64,000 bases of DNA. Origin: Thermoplasmata archaeon. GTDB lineage: Archaea; Thermoplasmatota; Thermoplasmata; Lutacidiplasmatales; UBA184. The stretch lies in contig JAKIWV010000002.1 of assembly GCA_022749815.1 (NCBI GenBank), forward strand, positions 258,478 to 322,477, given 5' to 3'. Both the position numbers and the translations under genes were made by a program. The notes under the pieces were generated by a model. That model ran no database searches and had not been told where the DNA came from. It saw only the letters and a list, made by a program, of their open reading frames with translations. Shown in pieces: positions 52,692 to 61,125 of the stretch. Numbering within the stretch: the stretch's first letter is position 1; every line of letters begins with the position of its first letter.

Positions 52692-53378
52692 ATGCTCGAC
52701 GATGAGGGCACGGCTCCGGCATCCGTTCCCGGCAAATCCGCTGCCTCCTCCGCCGAGGCGGAGAACGGCCTCCCCCGTTTGCTGGCGCTCAGCGACGGAA
52801 TCTTTGCGTTCGCGATGACCCTGCTGGTGCTGGGGTTACTTCCACCGACCGGAATCAGCTCCGCGGCGACCACCGGGTTCCTTTCGCCGGGTCGGTTCGT
52901 CCCGACCTTGCTCGCCTACTTCTTCGGCTTCTTCGTGACCGGTTTCTACTGGCTAGCCCATCGGCGCATCTTCAGCCTGATTCCCCGCGACAATGCGATC
53001 CTCGCTCGATTCAACCTGGTGACCCTCTCCTGCGTCGTACTCGTACCGTTCGCCACGGTGGTCCTCGACAACGCGGGAGGCATTCCGCTCGGCCCGATCG
53101 TCTTCGCCCTCGTTCAGGCGGGCGCCGGCTTCGGCCTCCTCGGCGAATGGTTGTACGCTTCGGGACGAGGAAAACTGACCTCCCCATCGTTGTCCCGAGA
53201 GTGGAAACGCTACACCACCTTCCGCGCGTCGATCGCCCCCGCGGTGTTCCTGCTGTCCATCCCGATCGCATTCTTCGCCCCCCGGGTCGCTGCCTTCTGG
53301 TGGATCGTCATCTTCCTGATCGGCCTTCTGAACATCCGTTCCATCCGAGACCGATACTTCCCAGGGGTCGACGAGTGA
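52692..53378 (+). CDS. TMEM175-family potassium channel
   Basis: 228 residues. The signature helix RLLALSDGIFAFAMTLLVLGLLPP holds the (F/L)SDGxFAxAxTLLxL pattern that forms the selectivity gate in TMEM175 (DUF1211) channels. Further helices: FVPTLLAYFFGFFVTGFYWLAHRRIF (with the usual W..HR pattern), LVTLSCVVLVPFATVVLDN and the C-terminal pair. Probably a leak K+ channel in the cell membrane. Confidence 0.9.
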   Translation: MLDDEGTAPASVPGKSAASSAEAENGLPRLLALSDGIFAFAMTLLVLGLLPPTGISSAATTGFLSPGRFVPTLLAYFFGFFVTGFYWLAHRRIFSLIPRDNAILARFNLVTLSCVVLVPFATVVLDNAGGIPLGPIVFALVQAGAGFGLLGEWLYASGRGKLTSPSLSREWKRYTTFRASIAPAVFLLSIPIAFFAPRVAAFWWIVIFLIGLLNIRSIRDRYFPGVDE

Positions 53379-53484
53379 ACGCCGTGGGGGCGGCCTTGGG
53401 CCTCCAGTGCCTCGCGAGGGCGGAGTCGAACCCTCGCTCGAGACGCGGGCGCGAGGGGCGGTCGGTCCGGGGGGTCACGGCGTC

Positions 53485-54615
53485 TCAGCGGGGCCGGTCG
53501 CGCGACCGTCGAATGTACGGGCGTCGTCGGGTGACCCTCGGGGGGCTTCCCGCATCGAGGACGTACGCGCGGACCATCGGATCAACGATCCCGTACCCTC
53601 CCTCGGCTTGCCGGGCGATGTAGTTCGCCTCCAGGGCGCGCACGACGCGAAGCACCGTCCCATCGTTCACCGCGCCTCCGGTCGACCGGCTCACGTACTC
53701 CCGGACGGTCCCCCAGGAAGCCCCGACGGCGATCGCCTTCAACGCCGGCCAGTACAACGACGTGTCATGGGTGGACAGAAAATGGGCGAGTTCGGCCTCG
53801 GCGACCTTTTTCCCCTCCCGAATCGTTTCGCGGAGCGCCCGGTCGGCTGGTAGTTTCCGCACCGCCACGTTGTTTCCGAACAGCGTGAGCCAGCCGGGGG
53901 TCCCGTCGAGCGGACCGTCCAGCGCGGCGTCGATATCCCCCGCCGAGAGGTTGAGACCCAGCTCACGGGCGCCCCGGGCGAGGAACTGGGCGCTCGTCGG
54001 TCGATCGAAGGCGCCGAGCGACAGCGATAGCGGGGCGCGACCGAACAGCGGTGAGGCGGTCGCAGGCTCCAGGAGCGTCCGCGAGAGTCCCACGAGGGAG
54101 CCGGTAAAGACGAACACGATGTTCGGTCGGGTGTTGAATACGTTGCCGAGCAGCCGGAGCAGAGCGCCGGCATTGGACGAGAGCTCCTGAACCTCGTCCA
54201 GGACGACCAGGCAGTCCCGCTTCTCGGTGCCCAGGAGGTCCAGCAGGTCCCAGGCGGTCTGGAGAGGGGCCCGGGAGGTCGCGACGGAAAGTCCGGAAGG
54301 CCCGACGGAGAAGCCGTCCACGCGCCGGGCCGCGCGCACGAGCCGGGCCCGCAGCGACGCCGATTCGTTGAACCCGCTGATCAGCCCCTCGACGAGGCCT
54401 TGCACGTTCCGCACTCCCCAAAGGTTCACGTAGGCGCCGGGGCGACGGAGCCGGTGGCGAACGGCCTTCACGAGGCTCGTCTTCCCGACCATGCGGGGCC
54501 CCAGGACGACGACCCATCGACGGGCCTCTACGAGCCGGGTCAGCTCGGCGACTTCCCGGTCCCGGCCGAACAGGGCCCCCGAGGTTTCCTTAGGGGCGAG
54601 GTCAAAGAGCGGCAT
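53485..54615 (-). CDS. Archaeal-type STAND/AAA ATPase with C-terminal winged helix
   Basis: 376 residues from ATG 54615 (ATG 54630 lies inside the palindrome). FGRDREVAELTRLVEARRWVVVLGPRMVGKTSLVKAVRH holds Walker A GPRMVGKTS at about 39-47; Walker B is DCLVVLDEVQ; sensor FVFTGSLVGLSR. The C-terminus YWPALKAIAVGASWGTVREYVSRSTGGAVNDGTVLRVVRALEANYIARQ fits a winged helix. This is the PF01637 group, expanded in archaea and often found in mobile or defence regions. A perfect 16-bp palindrome covers its promoter, suggesting autoregulation. Confidence 0.88.
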   Translation of the reverse strand: MPLFDLAPKETSGALFGRDREVAELTRLVEARRWVVVLGPRMVGKTSLVKAVRHRLRRPGAYVNLWGVRNVQGLVEGLISGFNESASLRARLVRAARRVDGFSVGPSGLSVATSRAPLQTAWDLLDLLGTEKRDCLVVLDEVQELSSNAGALLRLLGNVFNTRPNIVFVFTGSLVGLSRTLLEPATASPLFGRAPLSLSLGAFDRPTSAQFLARGARELGLNLSAGDIDAALDGPLDGTPGWLTLFGNNVAVRKLPADRALRETIREGKKVAEAELAHFLSTHDTSLYWPALKAIAVGASWGTVREYVSRSTGGAVNDGTVLRVVRALEANYIARQAEGGYGIVDPMVRAYVLDAGSPPRVTRRRPYIRRSRDRPR

Positions 54616-54617
54616 TG

Positions 54618-54651
54618 ACTTATGCCCCATAAGGACTTATGGGGCATAAGT
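54618..54651 (-). promoter_or_regulatory. Perfect 16-bp palindromic operator over the ATPase promoter
   Basis: ACTTATGCCCCATAAG (54618-54633) and CTTATGGGGCATAAGT (54636-54651) are exact inverted repeats with a 2-nt spacer. Each arm is itself a small palindrome, CTTATG-N3-CATAAG. The distal arm supplies the TATA box (cttatg, about 31-33 nt from ATG 54615) and the proximal arm covers the transcription start. Confidence 0.75.
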
Positions 54652-54867
54652 AGATTGGCCCAGATCCCGGCGCCGGTCCTTCGAGCCCCCGAGGGACTTC
54701 GCGGACCGAGGGCGGGGGCGCGGGCGCCGGGCTCTCCCCTGACTCGGAGGGGATCCCGGGCCGAGGTGGCGGGGGAACCGCTCCGACCCTGAACGTCTCT
54801 ACCTTGGGCAGGTGCGGCGAATCTGCAAGCTAATCTCTGAGAGTGAGCTCCCTCGTCCCGACGGCCG

Positions 54868-55602
54868 ATGACGCTCACGGGGATGGCGGGGGGGGAGTTC
54901 CCGAGCGACCCCTTCGAGGCGCTTCTAGCGCGCCACGGCCCGGAGGACGCTCGGCATCAGCTGGGGCAGGCGGCCCTCGAGGAGCTGCTGGCCAGCGGCT
55001 CCACCTCGGTGGATGCCGCGGTGGTCGTGGGCGACCTCCGGATGTCGGGGTTCGTGTTGAAAGAGGCCGTGGAACCTGCCCTGTTCGCTCGGTTCATCAT
55101 CGGTTTCACCGAAGCGGTTCGGAATCTTGCGAACGACCAGCACGGCTGGTTCGACAAGTTCACCGGAGATGGGTTCATCGCCTTCTGGATTCAACGGACC
55201 GATCCACCCCCGGGCGTCACCCTGGTCCCGGAGTTCTGCCAGACCGTGATGCCGGCGGCCGACTCGTTCATCGCGAACCTCCGGAAGAACTCCCGAAATT
55301 TCCCGGTCGGCGTGGGACTGTCGATCGGCATCGACTCCGGTCCCTGTCAGTTGGTCCGCGTCGGCGACTCACTGACCATCGTCGGAAGTCCGATTGTCGG
55401 CGCCACGCGGATGGTCGCCGGTGCCCGGGCCCGGCAGACCCTCGTCAACGTCTATCTCGGCCAGGCGCTCGAGGAGGCTCACGGGCGACTGTCGGAAGCG
55501 GGAATCCGAGTGGAACGGACGAGCGTGAAGACGAAAGAGTACCCCGAGGGCCAGGAGGCGTTCGAACTGATGCTCCCCGCGATTCTCCGGACCGCCTTGT
55601 AG
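54868..55602 (+). CDS. Class III cyclase-like protein, divergent catalytic site
   Basis: 244 residues from ATG 54868. VVVGDLRMSGFVLKEAVEPALFARFI supplies the first metal Asp, WFDKFTGDGFIAFW the Lys and second Asp, and PVGVGLSIGIDSGPCQLVRVGDSLTIVGSPIVGATRMV the second half. The transition-state Asn of VNxAAR is Gly here (IVGATRM) while Arg remains, so activity is uncertain. It may be a weak cyclase or a nucleotide-binding sensor. Confidence 0.78.
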   Translation: MTLTGMAGGEFPSDPFEALLARHGPEDARHQLGQAALEELLASGSTSVDAAVVVGDLRMSGFVLKEAVEPALFARFIIGFTEAVRNLANDQHGWFDKFTGDGFIAFWIQRTDPPPGVTLVPEFCQTVMPAADSFIANLRKNSRNFPVGVGLSIGIDSGPCQLVRVGDSLTIVGSPIVGATRMVAGARARQTLVNVYLGQALEEAHGRLSEAGIRVERTSVKTKEYPEGQEAFELMLPAILRTAL

Positions 55603-55686
55603 GGGGTGGACGGGCCGAACGCCCCCTCGCGCGGCCCTCCGAAGTGGGTAAGTAGAACGCAGAGGGTTTCGCACCCTGTGCCGCGC

Positions 55687-56286
55687 ATGCTTCCAGGCGA
55701 CGATCCCGTCGAACGTTTTCGTGAGGCCTACGCCACGAAGGACACGCCGTGGGACTCCGGGGTACCCAGTACCGAGCTGGTCCGGGTGCTGGACGCCGGA
55801 CTCTTGCCCGGCCGTACGGTCCTCGAACTGGGGTGCGGGACGGGAACCAACGCCATCGAGTTTGCGCGGCGCAAGTACCGGGTGACCGCGGTGGACCTTA
55901 TCGAGCTCCCGATCGAACGGGCCCGGGAAAAGGCACGACGTGCCGGCGTCGCGGTCGACTTTCGCGTAGGGGACCTCCGGAAGATGGACCTCGGCGGTCC
56001 CTACGATGTCGTGTTCGATATCGGCCTCTACCACGGCCTACGGAATCGCGACTTGCCGGGACTTCTCAAGACGATCGAGCGAGTCAGCCGGCACGGGACC
56101 CGGTGGCTCTCCCTCGCGGGGAATGCGCGAGAGCCCCTGTCCAACGGTCCTCCCGTGGTCCGGGAGGAGGAGTTCCGCGCCGAGCTGGGACCCCTCTTCA
56201 ATTTCTTGGAGGTCCGCGAGTTCCGATTCGAGCTGGGCGGGGATTTTCGACCGCTCGCATGGTCGATTCTGATGGAGCGTCGATGA
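55687..56286 (+). CDS. Methyltransferase of the thiopurine/TPMT-like group
   Basis: 199 residues from ATG 55687 (GTG 55678 is an alternative), after a TATA-like gggtaagtag. FREAYATKDTPWDSGVPSTELVRVLDAG is the signature before motif I TVLELGCGTGTNAIEFARRKYRVTAVDLIELPIERA. Then VGDLRKMDLGGPYDVVFDIGLYHGL. Relatives methylate thiols, selenium or tellurium compounds. It may detoxify such compounds. Confidence 0.88.
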   Translation: MLPGDDPVERFREAYATKDTPWDSGVPSTELVRVLDAGLLPGRTVLELGCGTGTNAIEFARRKYRVTAVDLIELPIERAREKARRAGVAVDFRVGDLRKMDLGGPYDVVFDIGLYHGLRNRDLPGLLKTIERVSRHGTRWLSLAGNAREPLSNGPPVVREEEFRAELGPLFNFLEVREFRFELGGDFRPLAWSILMERR

Positions 56287-56322
56287 GGCCCTTTCCCGGG
56301 CGACCGAAGTAGGGAAGGGGCG

Positions 56323-56688
56323 ATGGCTCCCGTACGCTACATCGTTCGGGACGTCGACGAGGCCGTCCACTTCTACTCCACGGTCCTCGGTTTCCATCTC
56401 GACCGGCAGTTCGGCCCCGCCATGGCGATCCTTACCCGGGCGGACCTCACCCTTTGGGTAGCAGGACCCGCCTCGTCGGCCGCTCAACCGATGCCCGACG
56501 GGCGCACGCCCGAACCCGGTGGCTGGAATCGATTCGTCCTCGAGGTAGGGGATCTCGCCCCGCTCGTCATGGAACTACGCCGAACGGGCATTCGCCTCCG
56601 CAGTGAAGTGGTCAAAGGGCCCGGAGGGAGGCAGATCGTCTGCGAAGACCCATCGGGGAATCCGATTGAGCTGTTCCAGCCCGCCTGA
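56323..56688 (+). CDS. VOC-fold protein (glyoxalase/bleomycin-resistance type)
   Basis: 121 residues. APVRYIVRDVDEAVHFYSTVLGFHLDRQFGPAMAILTRADLTLWVAG, FVLEVGDLAPLVMELRRTGIRLRSEVVKGPGGRQIVCEDPSGNPIELFQP: both modules and the final Glu (PIELFQ) are present, so the metal site is probably intact. It is 36 nt downstream of the methyltransferase, perhaps co-transcribed. Confidence 0.92.
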   Translation: MAPVRYIVRDVDEAVHFYSTVLGFHLDRQFGPAMAILTRADLTLWVAGPASSAAQPMPDGRTPEPGGWNRFVLEVGDLAPLVMELRRTGIRLRSEVVKGPGGRQIVCEDPSGNPIELFQPA

Positions 56689-56770
56689 CCGGCGCGGACT
56701 CCACATCGGAGTGCCCTCCCGGCGGCGACGGGGGGGCCGTCGCGCGGGCGGCGCGTAGGTCCGTTGGGCG

Positions 56771-57139
56771 CTACGGGCCTTGGAAGAGCCCGATGGGGAC
56801 GTCCCCTGGGGCGTGAACGACCGCGCTCCAGCCCATTCCGGGAATCTCCGTCTTCGGGACGAGCACCCGGGCGCCTTCTTTTTCGGCCGCCTTGAGCGCA
56901 TCTTCGATATTCTTCACCGTAAGGTAAGCGATCGTTGTGGGGGACTCTCCCTTCTCGATCCCACGGACACCGGTTCCGGAACCTCGCTCGACCTTGTCGC
57001 TCCGCATTCCGTAGCCGCCCATGTTCTCCATCACGTCGAAATGGAATCCGAGCGCCTTTTCGAGGAATCGGCGAGTGGCGGCGGGGTCCTTCGACGCATA
57101 TTCGACGTGGTCGGTCGTAACTCCCTCGTGGTGTGTCAT
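56771..57139 (-). CDS. VOC-fold protein (glyoxalase-like)
   Basis: 122 residues. TTDHVEYASKDPAATRRFLEKALGFHFDVMENMGGYGM, IAYLTVKNIEDALKAAEKEGARVLVPKTEIPGMGWSAVVHAPGDVPIGLFQG. This group (PGMGWSAxxxxPxGxPIGLfq) resembles the Gly-rich COG3324-type VOC proteins. It is convergent with the VOC gene at 56323. Confidence 0.9.
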   Translation of the reverse strand: MTHHEGVTTDHVEYASKDPAATRRFLEKALGFHFDVMENMGGYGMRSDKVERGSGTGVRGIEKGESPTTIAYLTVKNIEDALKAAEKEGARVLVPKTEIPGMGWSAVVHAPGDVPIGLFQGP

Positions 57140-57304
57140 GGTTCAACCTGCGCCCTGGGGCGTATTGCCGAGAGCTGGCCAGCGTACTTAACCCGAAGCG
57201 GCAGGAAAGTATACCCTGAGAGATCGCAATCGAGGGCCCCGCCCTTCCTTCGACCGCCGCGTGCGGGAGGGAGCTGTCCGGGCTTCCTGCGCGGTGTCCC
57301 AATA

Positions 57305-57574
57305 TCAGTCGGGCCAGCGGCCCACGAACCGCAGTCCGAACGACACCCACGCTCCGAGGAGAAACGCGGCGAGCACCAAGAGCGAGACTGCGACGACCAC
57401 GATGCTCTGAAAGAGACTGAACCGTTGCGCCCAGAAGGCGATGTAGAGGAGGATCAGGCTGAGCCCGCCGGCGGTCGCGGCGAGCGAAGCCAGTACCCGA
57501 CGCCGGATGATATCGAAAAAATCGACTTCACCGGAGCGGAAAGAGTTCGTTCCTGGACACGGATTCGCTGTCAT
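57305..57574 (-). CDS. Small two-helix membrane protein
   Basis: 89 residues. Two helices (VLASLAATAGGLSLILLYIAFWA and FSLFQSIVVVAVSLLVLAAFLLGAWVSFG) after a charged start EVDFFDIIRRR. A TATA-like ttcttaacg is centred 26 nt upstream of the ATG, supporting a leaderless transcript. The family is unknown. Confidence 0.7.
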   Translation of the reverse strand: MTANPCPGTNSFRSGEVDFFDIIRRRVLASLAATAGGLSLILLYIAFWAQRFSLFQSIVVVAVSLLVLAAFLLGAWVSFGLRFVGRWPD

Positions 57575-57714
57575 CGGCGAGGAACGCGGGTCGAGCGTTA
57601 AGAACGTAGCTCACGCGCAGTGTCCACGGGAGGAGAGCCCGGGTCGGGAATCGTTGAACCGTCGGCGGCTGGACCGAACGGTCTTGTGACAGGTCTCTTT
57701 CCCCCACGGGGTTC

Positions 57715-58314
57715 ATGCCCGAACGGGTCCGCCCTCCCGCCCGCTTTTTCGCCCGCCGGGCCTTGCTGCGGGCCTGGTTCGAGAGGAACCACGCAAGAAG
57801 AGACGAACTCTGGATCGGTTACTACAAGAAAGGGAGCGGGAAGACCGGCGTCAGCTACGTCGAGGCCGTCGAGGAAGCGCTCTGCTTCGGATGGGTCGAC
57901 GGCCAAGTTCGGTCGCTCGACAACCGCACCTATGCCAACCGGTACACCCCCCGCCGTCGCGGGAGCCGGTGGAGCCGGATCAACGTGGCCAAGGTGGAGG
58001 AACTCTTCCGACTCGGGCGGATGCACCCCTCGGGCCTAAGGACCTTCGAAGAAGGGACTCCGGGCCCGCGCGCGGGTTACGCCTTCGAAGACCGTCCGAA
58101 GAAGCTGCCCGCGCCGTTCCGCCGAGAGTTCCAGTCCGTCGGGGCGGCCTGGAAGTTCTTTCAAGCCCAGCCCCCATACTACCGTCGCGTGGCCATCTAC
58201 TGGATCATGGCCGCCGTCCGTGAGGACACCCGCCGACGCAGGCTCCAATCCTTGATCGGCGAGTCGGGCCGTGGGCGAAGGATCGACCTTCTTACCCCGG
58301 GCTCACGAAAGTAG
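57715..58314 (+). CDS. YdeI/OmpD-associated family protein
   Basis: 199 residues. RALLRAWFERNHARRDELWIGYYKKGSGKTGVSYVEAVEEALCFGWVDGQVRSLDNRTYANRYTPRRRGSRWSRINVAKVEEL is the YdeI-like signature (EALCFGWVDG, RFTPR-like RYTPRR, S.WS..N). Known relatives in bacteria protect against cationic peptides or are uncharacterised. The C-terminal part has AWKFFQAQPPYYRRVAIYWIMAAVREDTRRRRL as expected. Confidence 0.9.
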   Translation: MPERVRPPARFFARRALLRAWFERNHARRDELWIGYYKKGSGKTGVSYVEAVEEALCFGWVDGQVRSLDNRTYANRYTPRRRGSRWSRINVAKVEELFRLGRMHPSGLRTFEEGTPGPRAGYAFEDRPKKLPAPFRREFQSVGAAWKFFQAQPPYYRRVAIYWIMAAVREDTRRRRLQSLIGESGRGRRIDLLTPGSRK

Positions 58315-58355
58315 GCGAGGGACGCCGATCGACGTTCCGCCCGAACTCGAGAATC

Positions 58356-59030
58356 TCACAGCGGTTGCGTCCGACCACCTGACTGGGTCCGCAATCGCCG
58401 GTACGCGTCGGAGTAGGCCGCCGCGAACAGAAAGTAGGTCACGAACAGCGGGGCGATCACAAAGGCGAGCGGGGCGAACGAAGCGATCAAGCCCAACGGA
58501 TTCGTGACGAACTGGTGTAACAGGGTGAGGATGCCATTTCCGACGAGGAATCCGGTCAGGACGGCCACCCCGAGAGACCAGGCAAACGCGACCCAGGAAA
58601 TGACACGACCCACGGGACCGACGAGTCGTTCGACGAGCACCACCAGGCTGAGAAAGAAGTTCCCAAACGCGACCGCCACGAGACCCCCGACGATCCACAC
58701 GACGATCGCGGGAGGGCCCCCGGTACCGGAACTCCTTTCCACGAGGCCGAGGCCGGCAATCGCTCCCGCGGCTCCAAGGAACATCACGAGGGCGACCCAG
58801 AGGAAACGGTGGCCGCGACGTACGCTTCGACGATGGCTCTCCGTCCACTCGTGGCGTCCACGGTACATGAGATAGAACCCGATGCCGGTGGTGACGAGGC
58901 CGATGTAGTAGAACCCGATCCATGCCTGCCCCGAGTAGCCGACACTGAAGAATTGGTACGTCTCGGTACCGCCTTCCACCACGAATCCAACGACGAACGT
59001 CGCCAACGCCAATCGAATGGCCCGGGTCAC
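58356..59030 (-). CDS. Six-helix membrane protein
   Basis: 224 residues. Helices: LALATFVVGFVVEGGTETYQF, WIGFYYIGLVTTGIGFYLMY, FLWVALVMFLGAAGAIAGLGLV, IVVWIVGGLVAVAFGNFFLSLVVLV, ISWVAFAWSLGVAVLTGFLVG and LAFVIAPLFVTYFLFAAAYSDAYRRL. No family is recognised. The start at GTG 59030 is followed directly by the first helix. Confidence 0.7.
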   Translation of the reverse strand: MTRAIRLALATFVVGFVVEGGTETYQFFSVGYSGQAWIGFYYIGLVTTGIGFYLMYRGRHEWTESHRRSVRRGHRFLWVALVMFLGAAGAIAGLGLVERSSGTGGPPAIVVWIVGGLVAVAFGNFFLSLVVLVERLVGPVGRVISWVAFAWSLGVAVLTGFLVGNGILTLLHQFVTNPLGLIASFAPLAFVIAPLFVTYFLFAAAYSDAYRRLRTQSGGRTQPL

Positions 59031-59157
59031 GGCGAGGAACTCCCGGAGCGCGAGCAGCCTATGCGGGAGGAAAAGGGAGCGCCATCAGATCCCCCCTCTC
59101 GCGGCTTGACCAAGCTCGGTCGAGGCGGGACCTCGGAGCCGTGCATGGAAAGGAAAA

Positions 59158-59197
59158 GTATTTACCATATATAGGCATTTTAGCATCTGTAAAATAC
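59158..59197 (+). promoter_or_regulatory. AbiEi-like promoter with inverted repeats
   Basis: A TATA box (catatatag, centred near 59172) lies 26 nt before ATG 59198. ATTTTA (59177-59182) and TAAAAT (59190-59195) are exact inverted repeats over the transcription start; GTATTTAC (59158-59165) and GTAAAATAC (59189-59197) form a second, imperfect pair enclosing the TATA box. AbiEi antitoxins are known to bind inverted repeats in their own promoters. Confidence 0.6.
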
Positions 59198-60280
59198 ATG
59201 AATTCTGCCGAAAACAGACCGATGGGCGAGCAGGAGGTTGCGCGGCGTTTTGCCGACGAGCTCCCCCGTCTCTTACCGAACCTGAAAGTCGAAGAGATCC
59301 GGAAGCAGGTGCGCCTGGATGGGCCGGATCGGGTCGATCTCGTCGTACGGGTCCGAGTCGGGCGGACGGTCCGGGAGCTGCTCCTCGAAACCAAGTCGAA
59401 CGGAGAGCCCCGGATGGCTGAACTCGCCATCTCCCGCCTTCGAAGGATGGGTAGGACCCGTCCGAAATCGTACCTCGTGTTCGCGGCCCCCTACATCGGC
59501 CCACGGACTCGCGAGATCTGCCGGGCCGAGGAGATCGGGTATCTAGATTTGGTGGGGGACGCCTACCTCCGATTCGGACCGGTGCTCATCGACCGGGCGA
59601 GCGACACGGGACACCCGATAGAACGTCGAGCGTTACGGGCGCTGTTTGCGCCGAAGGCTACTCGCGTGATCCGGGCGCTCCTCCAAACGCCGACCGAGCA
59701 CCCCCGCCTCACGGAGCTGTCGAAGGCGTGCTCCATGAGCCCGGCGGGGGTCTTCTTCGTCGTTGACCTGCTCGAATCCAAAGGGTTCGTGACCCGAGAC
59801 TCCGAGCGGCGCATCGTGGTGTCCGAACCCCGCCGCCTGCTGTTGGAGTGGGCCAAGAACTGGTCGGTCGAGAAGAGTCGGGCGGGTCGGTACTTTTCCT
59901 TCGAGAAAGGCCCCGAGCGGCTCATCGCATCGGTCGCGGAGAATGCCCGGCGCGTGGGGGTCGAGTACGCACTCACCGGCATGGCCGGAGCGTCCCTGGT
60001 CGCTCCCTTCACCCGGTATGATGATGTCTGGCTTTACGTTCGAGGCGAGCCGGAGCGCCTGCGGGAAGCATTGGACCTGCGTCCCGTGTCGTCCGGCGCG
60101 AACGTGGTCCTCCTCGACCCCTACGACGAGGGCGTGTTCATGAGGGCCCGGGAGATTCGCGGCGCCCAGGTCGTGAGCGATGTTCAGCTGTTCGTGGACC
60201 TCTACACGAATCCGGCGAGGGGTCAGGAGCAGGCCGAGCAGATCTTGGAAAAAGCGATCCGATTTCCCGAGGTTCGATGA
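59198..60280 (+). CDS. AbiEi-like antitoxin with PD-(D/E)xK-like N-terminal domain
   Basis: 360 residues from ATG 59198 (leaderless, TATA 26 nt upstream). Residues 1-135 look like a PD-(D/E)xK nuclease fold: RVDLVV (Asp near 47), ELLLETKSNG (Glu-Thr-Lys at 64-66), then the family segment YLDLVGDAYLRFG. A winged helix follows at about 150-215 (RLTELSKACSMSPAGVFFVVDLLESKGFVTRD), then a C-terminal domain (VEYALTGMAGASLVAPFTRYDDVWLYV) typical of type IV antitoxins. Its stop overlaps the nucleotidyltransferase start by 4 nt. Confidence 0.82.
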   Translation: MNSAENRPMGEQEVARRFADELPRLLPNLKVEEIRKQVRLDGPDRVDLVVRVRVGRTVRELLLETKSNGEPRMAELAISRLRRMGRTRPKSYLVFAAPYIGPRTREICRAEEIGYLDLVGDAYLRFGPVLIDRASDTGHPIERRALRALFAPKATRVIRALLQTPTEHPRLTELSKACSMSPAGVFFVVDLLESKGFVTRDSERRIVVSEPRRLLLEWAKNWSVEKSRAGRYFSFEKGPERLIASVAENARRVGVEYALTGMAGASLVAPFTRYDDVWLYVRGEPERLREALDLRPVSSGANVVLLDPYDEGVFMRAREIRGAQVVSDVQLFVDLYTNPARGQEQAEQILEKAIRFPEVR

Positions 60281-61125
60281 TCCCTCGGTTGGCCTCGGAT
60301 TTCGACCCCGCGCTCATCGATTCCTCGCGGTCGGCCCTGATCGAACTGGTCAGGACCTTGTCTCCCTACCCCCGCGCGATCATTTTGGTCGGAGGCTGGG
60401 TCCCGTGGTTGCTCATCCGGGACCACCTCCGCGAAGGGGAAACCTTCACCCACGTCGGGTCGATCGACATCGATTTTGTCGTGGACCCCGCCGCCGTGCG
60501 GGAGACCGAGTCCCCCACGATGGCCGAATTGATGGTGGCCGTCGGTTGGAGGCGGATGCCAGTAAAACACTTTGGCTTCGAGCGCACCATCATTGGGTCG
60601 GACTCGATCCCCCGCGACATCCAGGTCGACTTTCTCACCACCGCCCCCGACGGCGAGGTAGACCAATATCTGCACCGGGAGCTCCAGCCGGGCTTCCGAG
60701 CCAAGACAATGGCCGGCGCCGAGATCGCCCTTCGGCACCACGCACCGCATCTCATCTCGGGAACCGGGCCGGACGGCGTCGAAGTCGACGTGGAGGTCGA
60801 GATGCTCGACGCCGTCGGGTGCCTAGGGACGAAAGGGATTGCACTGGGGGCCCGGTTCAAACACAAGGATGCGTACGACATAGTGTCGGTCCTCGACAAT
60901 TACGGCGCGGGGGTCGAGGAGGTTTCCGACCTCGTGAGGCCATTTGCGGAGGAACCCCGGTTGGCCGAAGCGCTCCGGGTCATCCGGGAGAAGTTCGCGA
61001 CGGAGCGGTCCGACGGACCGGTCTGGTATGCCGATTTCCTGGGACCGGGGGATGAGGCGGCCCGTCTCCGGCTCGAACAGCGCGCGTTTCAACTCGCTTC
61101 AGAATTCCTCCGCCTCCTCGGCTGA
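60277..61125 (+). CDS. AbiEii/MenT-like nucleotidyltransferase (putative toxin)
   Basis: 282 residues. Polymerase-beta-like nucleotidyltransferase: IILVGGWVPWLL (Gly-Gly at about 39-40), HVGSIDIDFVVD (Asp near 64 and 66), third acidic residue in RDIQVDFLT (near 118), and KHKDAYDIVSVL, the Lys-Asp pair that defines AbiEii relatives. In characterised members this enzyme adds nucleotides to a target such as tRNA. Translation is coupled to the antitoxin (ATGA). Confidence 0.85.
   Translation: MIPRLASDFDPALIDSSRSALIELVRTLSPYPRAIILVGGWVPWLLIRDHLREGETFTHVGSIDIDFVVDPAAVRETESPTMAELMVAVGWRRMPVKHFGFERTIIGSDSIPRDIQVDFLTTAPDGEVDQYLHRELQPGFRAKTMAGAEIALRHHAPHLISGTGPDGVEVDVEVEMLDAVGCLGTKGIALGARFKHKDAYDIVSVLDNYGAGVEEVSDLVRPFAEEPRLAEALRVIREKFATERSDGPVWYADFLGPGDEAARLRLEQRAFQLASEFLRLLG

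Noticed and set aside
57205-57235. Half of the palindrome (cgattgcgatc on the minus strand)
   Set aside because: Only one arm is present.
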